DNA of 64,000 bases. Origin: Candidatus Schekmanbacteria bacterium. GTDB lineage: Bacteria; Schekmanbacteria; GWA2-38-11; J061. The stretch lies in NCBI GenBank assembly GCA_016219965.1, contig JACRJM010000015.1, forward strand, positions 529,857 through 593,856, written 5' to 3'. Below are positions 44,139-52,612 of this stretch, one piece after another. The translations under genes and the position numbers were made by a program. The number at the start of each line of letters is the position of its first letter. The stretch's first letter is position 1. Under the pieces are notes generated by a model. That model ran no database searches and was not told where the DNA came from. It saw nothing but the letters and a program-made list of their open reading frames with translations.

Positions 44139-45068
44139 TTGACTGCAAGCTGTATGGTGCATTATCATTTAAGAAAATTCTTAATGAATGATGCCATGCA
44201 AGATAAATTAGAAACAAGAGGTTATCTCCCGGATATTGTCGAACTCAATCTGGCATCTGACAATATATCTGACCTGTTTCAGGAAGTAGCAGGTATAATC
44301 TGCAGTTCCAAAAAAATCGTCAATTCTCAGTCCGCTCTTCGCGAATTCCAGAACTTCTCAAGGGAATGGAACAGAAACAAAAAAAATATGGTAGATGAAG
44401 GAATAAATTTCTTCAGAAATGGGATATTCCCGTTTACCATCAATTACTGTCCCTTTCTTGAGATGTCAGAATCTCTGTTGTTCCTCGGAAAGACAAATAA
44501 AGGGCTCTCTACAGGGATCAATGACACGCCTCCCGTAAGAGTAATCTGTTCCATGCTGTTTCATTCAGTAGAGTCATTCGAACAAAAGAAACAGGAAGAC
44601 CTCGAAAGACAGAAATTCAATCTGTACTGGAATAACCTCTTTACCAATAAAAAGTTTATAGAGGGTTTTCTGGAACTTACAAGCTCTGATGATTTGATAA
44701 TGTTAATTGCTGAAACTCACAACTATCTTGAAAAACGCCGTTATCCCCGTTACAGCATCGATACAGTGGCATACTGCCGTACACTCCTCTTTGATGATGA
44801 TGTTGCAGAAAACAAGGAAAAAGTAAGGGTCAGGAACATCAGCCATCAGGGGATCTTGTTAGAGCATTCAAACCCGTTCCCTGTGAACAATGCTGTAGAA
44901 ATAAGCCTTCTTCTCGACGACCGTATTCTCTATATGGTAGGAAAAGTCTGCAGAGTCGATAAACTCAAAGAGATTGAATCTGACAAGTATTATTCAGGCG
45001 TAAACCTGACTCAGATCTCATCTGAAAATCAGCTTCTTATAAGCAGATATCTCCAAAGCTGCCAGTAA
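44139..45068 (+). CDS. Degenerate PTS EIIA-like domain fused to a C-terminal PilZ (c-di-GMP-binding) domain
   Basis: The 309-residue frame begins at TTG 44139; ATG 44184 (residue 16) fits the domain edge better. The C-terminal PilZ domain (about 198-305) has both binding motifs: RRYPR (200-204, RxxxR) and NISHQG (233-238, N/DxSxxG). Residues about 30-192 read as an EIIA-Ntr/mannitol-type fold: VELNLASDNISDLFQEVAGI, a KKIVNS...REW block, RNGIFPFT (95-100 aligned to GIAIPH of EIIA), GINDTPPVRVICSMLF (as AIDNQPVDLLFALL) and FLELTSSDDLIMLI. The phospho-His is replaced by Thr100. EIIA assignment is my inference; PilZ is firm. Co-oriented with the BPL_N gene. Confidence 0.7.
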   Translation: MTASCMVHYHLRKFLMNDAMQDKLETRGYLPDIVELNLASDNISDLFQEVAGIICSSKKIVNSQSALREFQNFSREWNRNKKNMVDEGINFFRNGIFPFTINYCPFLEMSESLLFLGKTNKGLSTGINDTPPVRVICSMLFHSVESFEQKKQEDLERQKFNLYWNNLFTNKKFIEGFLELTSSDDLIMLIAETHNYLEKRRYPRYSIDTVAYCRTLLFDDDVAENKEKVRVRNISHQGILLEHSNPFPVNNAVEISLLLDDRILYMVGKVCRVDKLKEIESDKYYSGVNLTQISSENQLLISRYLQSCQ

Positions 45069-45078
45069 GAACAGTTTA

Positions 45079-47190
45079 TTAATTGCAGTAAATACTTCTG
45101 TAAGTCAGATAGTTCGACAATATCCTCTTTACATAATCACAGGTTTCTCTGTATGTAATCCGCTCAATGAATTCCTCAGGCTCACATGAACCTGATTTTT
45201 TTATCCATTCATCGAGTTTAGACTCTCCTGCATTGTATGCTGAAAGTGCATAGTGTATATTCCCGTTGTTTTCCTTTATAAGTCCTGAAAGATAATTAAC
45301 ACCGATACGTACGTTTGTCTCCGGTGAGAACAAATCCTCTCTGCCAATCGGTTTTTTATTTACCTTCCTAGCAGTTGCAGGCATAACCTGCATAAGACCG
45401 ACTGCACCGGCAGGTGACAGAGCATCAGAATTAAACATGCTTTCCTGCCTCATTACGGAAAGTACGAAGAAAGGGTCCAGCCCTTCACTTTCACAATATT
45501 TCTTAACATAAGGATAAAAAGCCAGCGGATAAAGTACTTGTGAGATCTCCCTGTCATTCATCGCCTTTTCTTTTTCTGCCTCCGAGAGACGCGCAAGGAG
45601 GGGAACGGCATCAATATAATCCCCTTCGAGAACAAAGAGATTTGCAAATATTTTTACCTTGTCACTGGTAAAGGTTTCTTCTGATTTTACTGCCTGCTTC
45701 AGCTCGAAAAAACAATCATTCTGAAACCCGAGCTCTTTTAATGTCTTTGCCCTTTTAAAAAACAACAAAACTTTTCCCGCTTTTATCTGTTTTTCCGCAA
45801 TGTCCCATATCTCGTTATCATTTATATTTTCACGCAGAGCGTCGGGGCTTCCGCAGTATTCATCCCTGTTGAGCTTGAATGAAAGCACCTTATCATTCAC
45901 TCTCAAATCACAAAGTTTTCCATAATAACTCGTTGATGAAACCCCTTTTTTAAAAAGTGCCGCTGCATCAGCTTCTCCGGACTTTTCTGCTGCCTTTCCT
46001 GCCCAAAAAAATGATTTGCAGTACTGAACACCCTTTTCTTCTGATGAATTGGCAGAAAGATTAAAGAGTCTCAATGCTTCCGGATAGTCAGATGCAAGAT
46101 AATTAATGAATCCGGCTTCCCAGAGAAGTTCTGCATTATTAAAAGATGAAAGCTTTGCCGTGTTTGCTTTCAGCATCATTGATATATAATCAAGAGCATT
46201 CCGGACATCACCGGCATTTTTGTAGAATTTAAAAATAAGATAAGCTGTCTTTAAACCGTAAGGTGAGCTGCTTTCCTTCTCAACAGCTTTTTTGGAAACT
46301 AAAAGAAATTGTTCATCGTCAGAGCCCTGGAAATAAGCATTTGCAAGCCTGTACCCGGCAAGCTCTATACTCTCTCTCTTGCCTGTCTTTCCTAATCTTT
46401 TAAGCAGGCTCTCATAGAGAATTGATGCTTTTTTATATTGCTTCAGCTTTTCAAGCGCTTCGCCCTTGCCAAGATATACATCTGTGAGAGTCTCTAAGCT
46501 TAATTTCTTTGAATGTTCGAAAAGATAATCATATTCTTTTATCGATTCACTGAAATGAAATGTCTTTTTTAGTTCGTCACATCTTCGTAATAATGTCCCT
46601 GTCTTGACATGTCCTCTTATGTTCCCGCCGTTATAATATTCTTTCATGAGAATAGCTTCAGCTCTGTCGGCTTCCGGAGACTCCGGATGATCGTACCATA
46701 AACCGGTCAGAATATTTTTAGCCTCTGCTTTTTGTTTATCCCTGATTAGTTCTTCACAGAGAAGGAGCAAAACTTTTGTTATGTTTCTCCCTGAAGGAAA
46801 AGAGGAGGCATATTTCTTTAGAGTAGCGATAGACTTTTTATGAAACCCTGCATTGGCATAAATGCTTCCCATGTCCAATATCATGGGGCCATACCAGCGA
46901 CTGTATCCGAAATGAAGCTCTATATCCTCAAAAGTCTTTTCAGCAAGTCTTAGATCCCCCTCTTTTTTGGCAGTCAAAAAAATCCTGTAAAGCGAGTAAT
47001 CCCGAATATCTGGATACTCTGCCAGTGAGCGGATAAAGAAAGACTTTGCTTCCAGCAGGTTTCCCGACTCAAACAGGGTATCACCCTTCTTTAAGAAGTT
47101 ATCCTCTGCGTATACAGGAATTACAACTGAAGGAATTATCAGGAAAAGGAATAAAAGAATAAAAAAAGGTCTATGCCGCAATGCCTTCAT
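45079..47190 (-). CDS. slt: Soluble lytic murein transglycosylase with TPR-like N-terminal region
   Basis: The 703-residue protein (ATG 47190, TAATG overlap with guaA; ATG 47199 is an alternative) has a signal peptide (to about residue 28) and a long alpha-helical superhelix of TPR-like repeats (about 30-530), as in Slt70-type enzymes. The C-terminal SLT domain has RQESMFNSDALSPAGAVGLM (catalytic Glu), QVMPATARKV, NVRIGVNYLSGLI and YALSAYNAGESKLDEW. It cleaves peptidoglycan in the periplasm, leaving 1,6-anhydroMurNAc ends. It is the last gene of the guaB3-guaA-slt run. Confidence 0.92.
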   Translation of the reverse strand: MKALRHRPFFILLFLFLIIPSVVIPVYAEDNFLKKGDTLFESGNLLEAKSFFIRSLAEYPDIRDYSLYRIFLTAKKEGDLRLAEKTFEDIELHFGYSRWYGPMILDMGSIYANAGFHKKSIATLKKYASSFPSGRNITKVLLLLCEELIRDKQKAEAKNILTGLWYDHPESPEADRAEAILMKEYYNGGNIRGHVKTGTLLRRCDELKKTFHFSESIKEYDYLFEHSKKLSLETLTDVYLGKGEALEKLKQYKKASILYESLLKRLGKTGKRESIELAGYRLANAYFQGSDDEQFLLVSKKAVEKESSSPYGLKTAYLIFKFYKNAGDVRNALDYISMMLKANTAKLSSFNNAELLWEAGFINYLASDYPEALRLFNLSANSSEEKGVQYCKSFFWAGKAAEKSGEADAAALFKKGVSSTSYYGKLCDLRVNDKVLSFKLNRDEYCGSPDALRENINDNEIWDIAEKQIKAGKVLLFFKRAKTLKELGFQNDCFFELKQAVKSEETFTSDKVKIFANLFVLEGDYIDAVPLLARLSEAEKEKAMNDREISQVLYPLAFYPYVKKYCESEGLDPFFVLSVMRQESMFNSDALSPAGAVGLMQVMPATARKVNKKPIGREDLFSPETNVRIGVNYLSGLIKENNGNIHYALSAYNAGESKLDEWIKKSGSCEPEEFIERITYRETCDYVKRILSNYLTYRSIYCN

Positions 47191-48761
47191 TACTCCCATT
47201 CAATGGTGCTTGGCGGCTTGGAGCTTATGTCGTATACAACCCGGTTAACTCCCCTTACCTCGCTGATTATACGGTTTGATATTGTATTTAAAACTTCATA
47301 TGGAAGTTTAACCCAGTCTGCCGTCATACCGTCAACGCTCTCCACGGCCCGAATGGCAATGACGTTCTCATAAGTCCGTTCATCCCCCATAACTCCAACT
47401 GTCTTGACCGGCACAAGTACTGCAAAGGATTGCCATATTGCTCTGTAAAGCGATGCCCTCTTTATCTCTTCCATTACTATGGCATCAGCCTGTCTTAATA
47501 TCCTCAGATGTTCGCGCGTTATCTCACCGATTATTCTTATTGCAAGCCCAGGGCCCGGGAAAGGCTGCCTGTATATTATCTCTTCCGGCATTTGCAATGA
47601 TAATCCAACCATCCTCACTTCATCTTTGAAAAGCTCTCTGAATGGTTCTATTAGTTTGAAATTGAATTTTTCCGGCAGACCTCCCACATTGTGGTGGGTC
47701 TTTATTGTCGCCGAAGGTCCCTTGAATGAAACAGATTCGATGACATCTGGATAGAGCGTACCCTGTGCAAGGAACTCTATCCCTCCAAGTTTTCCGGCTT
47801 CCCTCTCAAATACCTTTATGAAATGATTCCCAATTATCTTCCTTTTCTTTTCAGGATCAGTCACTCCATCGAGAAGCTGTAAAAGTTCCTCTTCAGCGTC
47901 AACGTATGTGAGGTTGATATCGTAGTGGTTCCTGAATGTATCTATGACCTTCTCAGCCTCACCTGCCCGGAGCACGCCGTTATTTACAAAAATGCAATGA
48001 AGGTTGTGTCCGATTGCCTTGTTTATCAGCACAGCCGCAACAGATGAATCAACGCCGCCGCTAAGCGCAAGGAGGACTTTCCTGCTCCCCACTTTATCAC
48101 GTATCTCGGCTACCTTCTCTTCAACGAACGAACCCATGTCCCAGTCCCCTTTGCATGCGCATATCCGGAAAAGAAAATTAGCAAGGATCTCTTTTCCCTT
48201 TTCCGTATGTGCGACTTCAGGGTGGAATTGGAGACCATAGATCTTCTTCTCAATATGGCGTGCGACCGCATTGGGACAGTTTTCTGTAGATGCAATCCTT
48301 CTGAAACATTTTGGCAGTTCTTCCACATGGTCGCCGTGGCTCATCCATACAATTGAACCAGACACAACTGAACCTAACAATCCTTCATTGTTGATACCGT
48401 TAAGCACAGGGTCCTTTTCAAGCACGCTGATAATTGCCTTCCCGTATTCCCTTTTGTCCGATTCCTGCACCCTGCCGCCAAAAAGTTTTCCCATCAGCTG
48501 GAATCCATAGCATATTCCGAGCACAGGAACGCCGAGTTCAAATACTTCAGGACTGCAAACAGGAGAGGAATTTTCCTTTACGCTTGAAGGACTTCCTGAA
48601 AGGACTAACCCTGCGGGGTGGAACTCCTTTATCTTCTCAATACCTATATTGAAAGGATGTATCTCGCAATACACTTTGAGTTCGCGTATCTTCCTTGCTA
48701 TCAACTGCGTGTACTGCGAGCCGAAATCAAGGATTAATATTTTTTCTCTTTCAATGTCCAT
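47190..48761 (-). CDS. guaA: GMP synthase (glutamine-hydrolysing)
   Basis: The 523-residue enzyme converts XMP to GMP. The N-terminal class I amidotransferase domain has [15 protein letters not shown] (catalytic Cys) and [18 protein letters not shown] (His-x-Glu). The ATP-pyrophosphatase domain has [16 protein letters not shown] (P-loop), and the C-terminal dimerisation domain ends in the family's IEWE. Spacing and length are standard. It starts 6 bases downstream of the GuaB3-type gene, which supplies XMP. Confidence 0.98.
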   Translation of the reverse strand: MDIEREKILILDFGSQYTQLIARKIRELKVYCEIHPFNIGIEKIKEFHPAGLVLSGSPSSVKENSSPVCSPEVFELGVPVLGICYGFQLMGKLFGGRVQESDKREYGKAIISVLEKDPVLNGINNEGLLGSVVSGSIVWMSHGDHVEELPKCFRRIASTENCPNAVARHIEKKIYGLQFHPEVAHTEKGKEILANFLFRICACKGDWDMGSFVEEKVAEIRDKVGSRKVLLALSGGVDSSVAAVLINKAIGHNLHCIFVNNGVLRAGEAEKVIDTFRNHYDINLTYVDAEEELLQLLDGVTDPEKKRKIIGNHFIKVFEREAGKLGGIEFLAQGTLYPDVIESVSFKGPSATIKTHHNVGGLPEKFNFKLIEPFRELFKDEVRMVGLSLQMPEEIIYRQPFPGPGLAIRIIGEITREHLRILRQADAIVMEEIKRASLYRAIWQSFAVLVPVKTVGVMGDERTYENVIAIRAVESVDGMTADWVKLPYEVLNTISNRIISEVRGVNRVVYDISSKPPSTIEWE

Positions 48762-48767
48762 TGATTC

Positions 48768-49928
48768 TTACTTCCCCATTCCGACTTTCTGCGCCTGCTG
48801 GAAAATCTTTCCTTCAGTCTTTATGGCAGGGGCAATTATAATCTGCGTTTCCTGCATTTCCCTTATGTTCGTTGCACCGCAATTCCCCATAGATGTCTGA
48901 AGCGCACCAATAAGGTTTTGCGAGCCGTCATCAAACTCTGCCGGTCCGTAAAGTATCTGCTTTAAAGGTCCTGTCGTGCCTACTCTTATCCTTGTACCTC
49001 TTGGCAGGTTAGCGTGTGGAGTCGCCATTCCCCAGTGGAAACCCTTCCCCGGTGCTTCATGTGCCTTGGCAAATGCTGAGCCGATCATTACCGCATCCGA
49101 GCCGCATGCAAATGCTTTGCATACGTCTCCACCCGAGCTCATGCCGCCGTCTGTTATGATAGGTATGTATTTTCCGGTTTTCTTAAAATATGCATCCCGG
49201 GCTGCTGCCGCATCACAAGTCGCAGTTACCTGCGGGACTCCTATTCCCAGCACACCTCTCGTTGTGCAGGCAGCACCGGGTCCGATGCCTACAAGCACAC
49301 CTTGAACTCCTGTTTCCATAAGCTCTAAGGTTGCTTTAAATGTAACAGTGTTACCCACAATGACGGGAATCTTAAGCCCCTTACACAGTTTCTCGAAGTC
49401 AACTACTTCGTATTCAGTGGAAATATGTTTTACCGTAGTAACGGTTGATTGAACAAAGAATATGTCTGCTCCTGCTTCCTCTGCTATTTTTCCGTATCTG
49501 TATGCCTTCTGCGGTATGGCTGATACAGCCGCTATAACTCCTGCCGCTTTAATTTCCCTTATTCTCTCTGATATAAGTTCTTCCTTTATTGGTTCAAGAT
49601 AAATTGACTGGACAAGCTTAGTCGCCTCTTCATTAGTTGCACCTGCTATCCTCGCCAATATTTCCTCAGGATGTTTATAGCGGGTCTGCACACCTTCAAG
49701 GTTTAAAACCGCAATGCCGCCATATTTGCCCATCTCTATGGCAAACCTTGTATCTACTACACCATCCATGGCTGCGGCAAGTATTGGTATGCCGATCTTT
49801 TTTTCCCCGATTGCCCAGGTAATATCAACTTCGTTTGGATTGATCGTAACATCTCCCGGGACAAGAGCTATCTCATCGAACCCGTAGCATATGCGAGCCT
49901 TCCTGTTAATCCCTATCCACATTCCCAT
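48768..49928 (-). CDS. guaB3: GuaB3-type IMP dehydrogenase (no CBS domains)
   Basis: The 386-residue TIM-barrel enzyme oxidises IMP to XMP with NAD. The family is the GuaB3 / IMP_DH_rel_2 branch: IPILAAAMDGVVDTRFAIEM, GIAVLNLEGVQTRY and ARIAGATNEEATKLVQ. The catalytic Cys loop is GIGPGAACTTRGVLGIGVPQ. The flap region near the end has GTTGPLKQILYGPAEFDDGS. It lacks the regulatory CBS domains of standard GuaB (about 490 residues). It lies immediately upstream of guaA, so it is probably the main IMP dehydrogenase here. No classical guaB is in the window. Confidence 0.88.
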   Translation of the reverse strand: MGMWIGINRKARICYGFDEIALVPGDVTINPNEVDITWAIGEKKIGIPILAAAMDGVVDTRFAIEMGKYGGIAVLNLEGVQTRYKHPEEILARIAGATNEEATKLVQSIYLEPIKEELISERIREIKAAGVIAAVSAIPQKAYRYGKIAEEAGADIFFVQSTVTTVKHISTEYEVVDFEKLCKGLKIPVIVGNTVTFKATLELMETGVQGVLVGIGPGAACTTRGVLGIGVPQVTATCDAAAARDAYFKKTGKYIPIITDGGMSSGGDVCKAFACGSDAVMIGSAFAKAHEAPGKGFHWGMATPHANLPRGTRIRVGTTGPLKQILYGPAEFDDGSQNLIGALQTSMGNCGATNIREMQETQIIIAPAIKTEGKIFQQAQKVGMGK

Positions 49929-49972
49929 TTCTGTTTAACCTCCGTTTATTTTATATTAAATATAAATCCTTG

Positions 49973-50827
49973 TTATTGTCTGCCCTTCTCAGTTATCTCC
50001 CCGGCAATTCTGACCTCATCAGCAGTGAATTTTCTGTACTCGCCGGGTGTTAATGTCCCAATGGAATAGGGCCCATACTTTATCCTTTTAAGCCTTACGG
50101 TGGTCAGCCTGAATTTATCCATTATCCTCCGGACTTCCCTGTTTCTGCCAGTTTTAAGACTTACTGATAACCATGTGTTTTTTTCTGTTTCTCTGCGCAT
50201 CTTCACAACAGGTTTTGATATTGTCCCGTCGTCAAGTCTCACCCTGCCATTCATCTTGCTCACAATATCTTTTTCTACTTTTCCCCTGATCTTGACTTCA
50301 TAAACCCTTTCAATCTGTCCCGATGCATCAGTCATGGCTTTGCAGAAATCACCGTCATTTGTGATTATAAGCAGTCCCTCTGAATTGAAATCGAGTCTTC
50401 CCACCGGGAACATGCCTTCTCCTGCCTTTATATAATCCATTACCACCGGCCTTCCCTCTTCATCTGAAATGGAAGTGATTACACCGGCTGGCTTGTGAAA
50501 AATCAAATATTCTTTTTTCCGGCCCCTGAGAGAAAAATTTATCAGCTTCCCGTCAACCTTGATATGGTCTTTCTGAAGGTCAGCTCTTGTGCCGAGCTCG
50601 GTAACGCATTTGCCGTTAACAGTCACCCTCTTCTCGAGGATCATCTCCTCCGCCCTGCGGCGCGACGCTATCCCCGCCATAGAGAGAATCTTCTGGAGAC
50701 GCATCCCCGGAAGGCTCTGTTTCTTCGTCTCCGGCTGCTTCTCCGTCCTGCAGCTCTTCTTGCTCATCGCCGCCGGTTGCCTCTCCGCTCTGTAACTGTT
50801 CTGATTCTGCGAATGTAATTTCTTCAT
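49973..50827 (-). CDS. rluB: 23S rRNA pseudouridine synthase RluB type
   Basis: The enzyme isomerises uridine in 23S rRNA. The S4 domain starts at MRLQKILSMAGIASRRRAEE and the catalytic motif is GRLDFNSEGLLIITNDG (Asp of GRLDxxSxGL). The C-terminal domain has RVYEVKIRGKV and RNREVRRIMDKF. From ATG 50827 it has a 41-residue basic, Gln/Lys-rich N-terminal extension; the ATG at 50704 (residue 42) would give the usual length. The extension overlaps scpB in another frame. AGGT lies 4-5 bases before ATG 50827, while ATG 50704 has only a GGGG nearby; the start is unresolved. Confidence 0.92.
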   Translation of the reverse strand: MKKLHSQNQNSYRAERQPAAMSKKSCRTEKQPETKKQSLPGMRLQKILSMAGIASRRRAEEMILEKRVTVNGKCVTELGTRADLQKDHIKVDGKLINFSLRGRKKEYLIFHKPAGVITSISDEEGRPVVMDYIKAGEGMFPVGRLDFNSEGLLIITNDGDFCKAMTDASGQIERVYEVKIRGKVEKDIVSKMNGRVRLDDGTISKPVVKMRRETEKNTWLSVSLKTGRNREVRRIMDKFRLTTVRLKRIKYGPYSIGTLTPGEYRKFTADEVRIAGEITEKGRQ

Positions 50828-51374
50828 TAAGACCTAGCTCCGAAAATTCCTTCAGTGTTGGAAGAGCTGACAGATCGCTTAAACCGAAATACTCGAGGAA
50901 ATCCCGGGTCGTTCCATACATGATCGGTCTGCCCGGTGCTTCCTTTTTTCCCAGTATTCTTAAAAGGTTCCGGTCAAGAAGAGTCTTTATAGTTCCGCCT
51001 ATATTGACTCCCCTTATCTGCTCTATCTCCGCTTTTGTAATTGGCTGTTTATAAGCTATAACAGCGAGAGTTTCAAGTGCCTGTGTTGAAAGCCTTGCTT
51101 TTTTCTTTTCCGTAAAGAGAGCTGATATCCAGCTTGAAAACTCGGCTCTCGTGCACATCTTGAAACCCTCAGCCACCTCTATGATCTGAATCCCGCGCCC
51201 TTCCCTTTCATAATCCCCAATCAAGGCTGATATGGCTTCGCGTATTAATGTCTCCTCAGTACCCGGTATTATCTCTGCAATACGGTCTATGCTCAATGGT
51301 TCATCAGAAACAAATATAAGTGCCTCCACAACGGGTTTTAGAGAGTCCGACGTGAAGCTGAAACTTTTCTGCAT
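50616..51374 (-). CDS. scpB: Segregation and condensation protein B with acidic tail
   Basis: This 252-residue protein is part of the SMC-ScpAB condensin. Residues 1-175 are two winged-helix domains: SLKPVVEALIFVSDEPLSID, STQALETLAVIAYKQPITKA, EIEQIRGVNIGGTIKTLLDRNLL and PGRPIMYGTTRDFLEYFGL. The last 65 residues are low complexity, rich in Glu, Gly and Asp (SGEATGGDEQEELQDGEAAG and on), and overlap the start of rluB. The tail is typical in kind but long. scpA is not adjacent, which is unusual, since scpA usually precedes scpB. Confidence 0.92.
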   Translation of the reverse strand: MQKSFSFTSDSLKPVVEALIFVSDEPLSIDRIAEIIPGTEETLIREAISALIGDYEREGRGIQIIEVAEGFKMCTRAEFSSWISALFTEKKKARLSTQALETLAVIAYKQPITKAEIEQIRGVNIGGTIKTLLDRNLLRILGKKEAPGRPIMYGTTRDFLEYFGLSDLSALPTLKEFSELGLNEEITFAESEQLQSGEATGGDEQEELQDGEAAGDEETEPSGDASPEDSLYGGDSVAPQGGGDDPREEGDC

Positions 51375-51413
51375 TAAATCTCCTTTCTAATTAAATCTAC
51401 TGCAAATTTCTTA

Positions 51414-51480
51414 AACCACAGAGTACTCAGAGTTTTAAAAACTTCACCATAATTACTACTTTCTCTGTGACCTCTGTGGT
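51414..51480. repeat. Imperfect inverted repeat of the ACCACAGAG type between mraY and scpB
   Basis: ACCACAGAGTACTCAGAG (51415-51432) is matched by the reverse complement of CTCTGTGACCTCTGTGGT (51463-51480) at 15 of 18 positions, with a 30-base AT-rich loop. The CCACAGAG unit belongs to a dispersed intergenic repeat seen in many bacterial genomes. It lies just after the mraY stop, so it could also limit read-through into scpB. Only one copy was noticed in the window. Confidence 0.6.
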
Positions 51481-51507
51481 AAATTTTTTTGTATACTGTA
51501 CTATCTG

Positions 51508-52608
51508 TCATCTGACCTTCAATGTACTAAGCGCTATAAGAGCAAAAATAGCCGCAATAATCCAGAACCTTATTACAACTTTAGGCTCCGCTATTCCTCT
51601 CTTCTGGAAAGTGTGGTGTATCGGAGCCATGAAAAAAAGCCTTCTTCCGGCAAAGTTAATTGAGATCATCTGTATGAAAACTGATGCCGCTTCCATGACG
51701 AACACCATCCCTGCAATTATTAAAAGCACTTCCTGTTTTACAAGAACTGCCACAGTCCCCATTACTCCTCCTATCATGAGAGAACCTGTGTCCCCCATAA
51801 ATACCTGCGCCGGGTATGAATTAAACCAGAGGAACCCTATCCCTGCCCCTATAAAGGCGGCACACAGAACTGAAAGTTCACCTGTGCCGTTAGTAAACCT
51901 GAACTGAAAGTATTTTGCAAGATTAAGGTTGCCAATAACATATGCAAATATTCCAAAAACCATGGCTACCATGATCGAAGGTCCTATGGCAAGTCCGTCA
52001 AGACCGTCGGCAAAATTTACAGCATTGGATGTCGCCATTATGACTAACACGACAAAGGGTATATAGAACCAGCCGATGTTGAGCGGATATTTATAGAAAG
52101 GAATGTTTATTGATGACGCTGACTGCCATCCTATAGGTGAATAAGGGGAAACCATAAGAATCCCAAGTATGAGCCCGAACAATGCCTGCCAGAAAAGCTT
52201 CTCCGTTTTTGACATCCCGTCTTTGACCTTCTTTCTTACTTTTATCAGGTCATCCTTTATTCCAAGAGCAGCAAACCAGATTATTGAAAACACTGTTATC
52301 TGTACAAAGGGATTAAATATATTGCACCAGAGAAGTATAGGGACCAGTGCCGAGATGAGGATAAGTATCCCTCCCATCGTAGGAGTGCCGTATTTCTGTG
52401 AAGGATTGACCATGTCTATCTCGCTGCGCGGTTCATCTTTTATGGAGTTGAGCCTCAATTTTCTTATTATTATAGGCCCTGAAAAGAACGCGATAAGAAG
52501 CGCCGTAACCATTGCGTAGATTATCCTGAATGTTAAATACCTGAATAGCCTGAGCACAGAGAAGATGCTGTCAGGATCGTAAAAATATTCGTAAAGAAGA
52601 TAAAGCAT
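51508..52608 (-). CDS. mraY: Phospho-N-acetylmuramoyl-pentapeptide transferase
   Basis: The 366-residue membrane enzyme makes lipid I from UDP-MurNAc-pentapeptide and undecaprenyl phosphate. MraY motifs are PSQKYGTPTMGGILIL, LGIKDDLIK (DDD-type), NAVNFADGLDGLA, NSYPAQVFMGDTGSL and MAPIHHTFQKRG; the C-terminus VIRFWIIAAIFALIALSTLK is typical. The third His of the HHH motif reads Thr here (HHTF instead of HHHF/Y). I start at ATG 52608 (MLYLLYEYFYD), 4 bases after the HEAT gene; a longer frame to 52635 is possible. It lies outside the usual dcw cell-wall cluster. Confidence 0.94.
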   Translation of the reverse strand: MLYLLYEYFYDPDSIFSVLRLFRYLTFRIIYAMVTALLIAFFSGPIIIRKLRLNSIKDEPRSEIDMVNPSQKYGTPTMGGILILISALVPILLWCNIFNPFVQITVFSIIWFAALGIKDDLIKVRKKVKDGMSKTEKLFWQALFGLILGILMVSPYSPIGWQSASSINIPFYKYPLNIGWFYIPFVVLVIMATSNAVNFADGLDGLAIGPSIMVAMVFGIFAYVIGNLNLAKYFQFRFTNGTGELSVLCAAFIGAGIGFLWFNSYPAQVFMGDTGSLMIGGVMGTVAVLVKQEVLLIIAGMVFVMEAASVFIQMISINFAGRRLFFMAPIHHTFQKRGIAEPKVVIRFWIIAAIFALIALSTLKVR

Positions 52609-52612
52609 TGTT

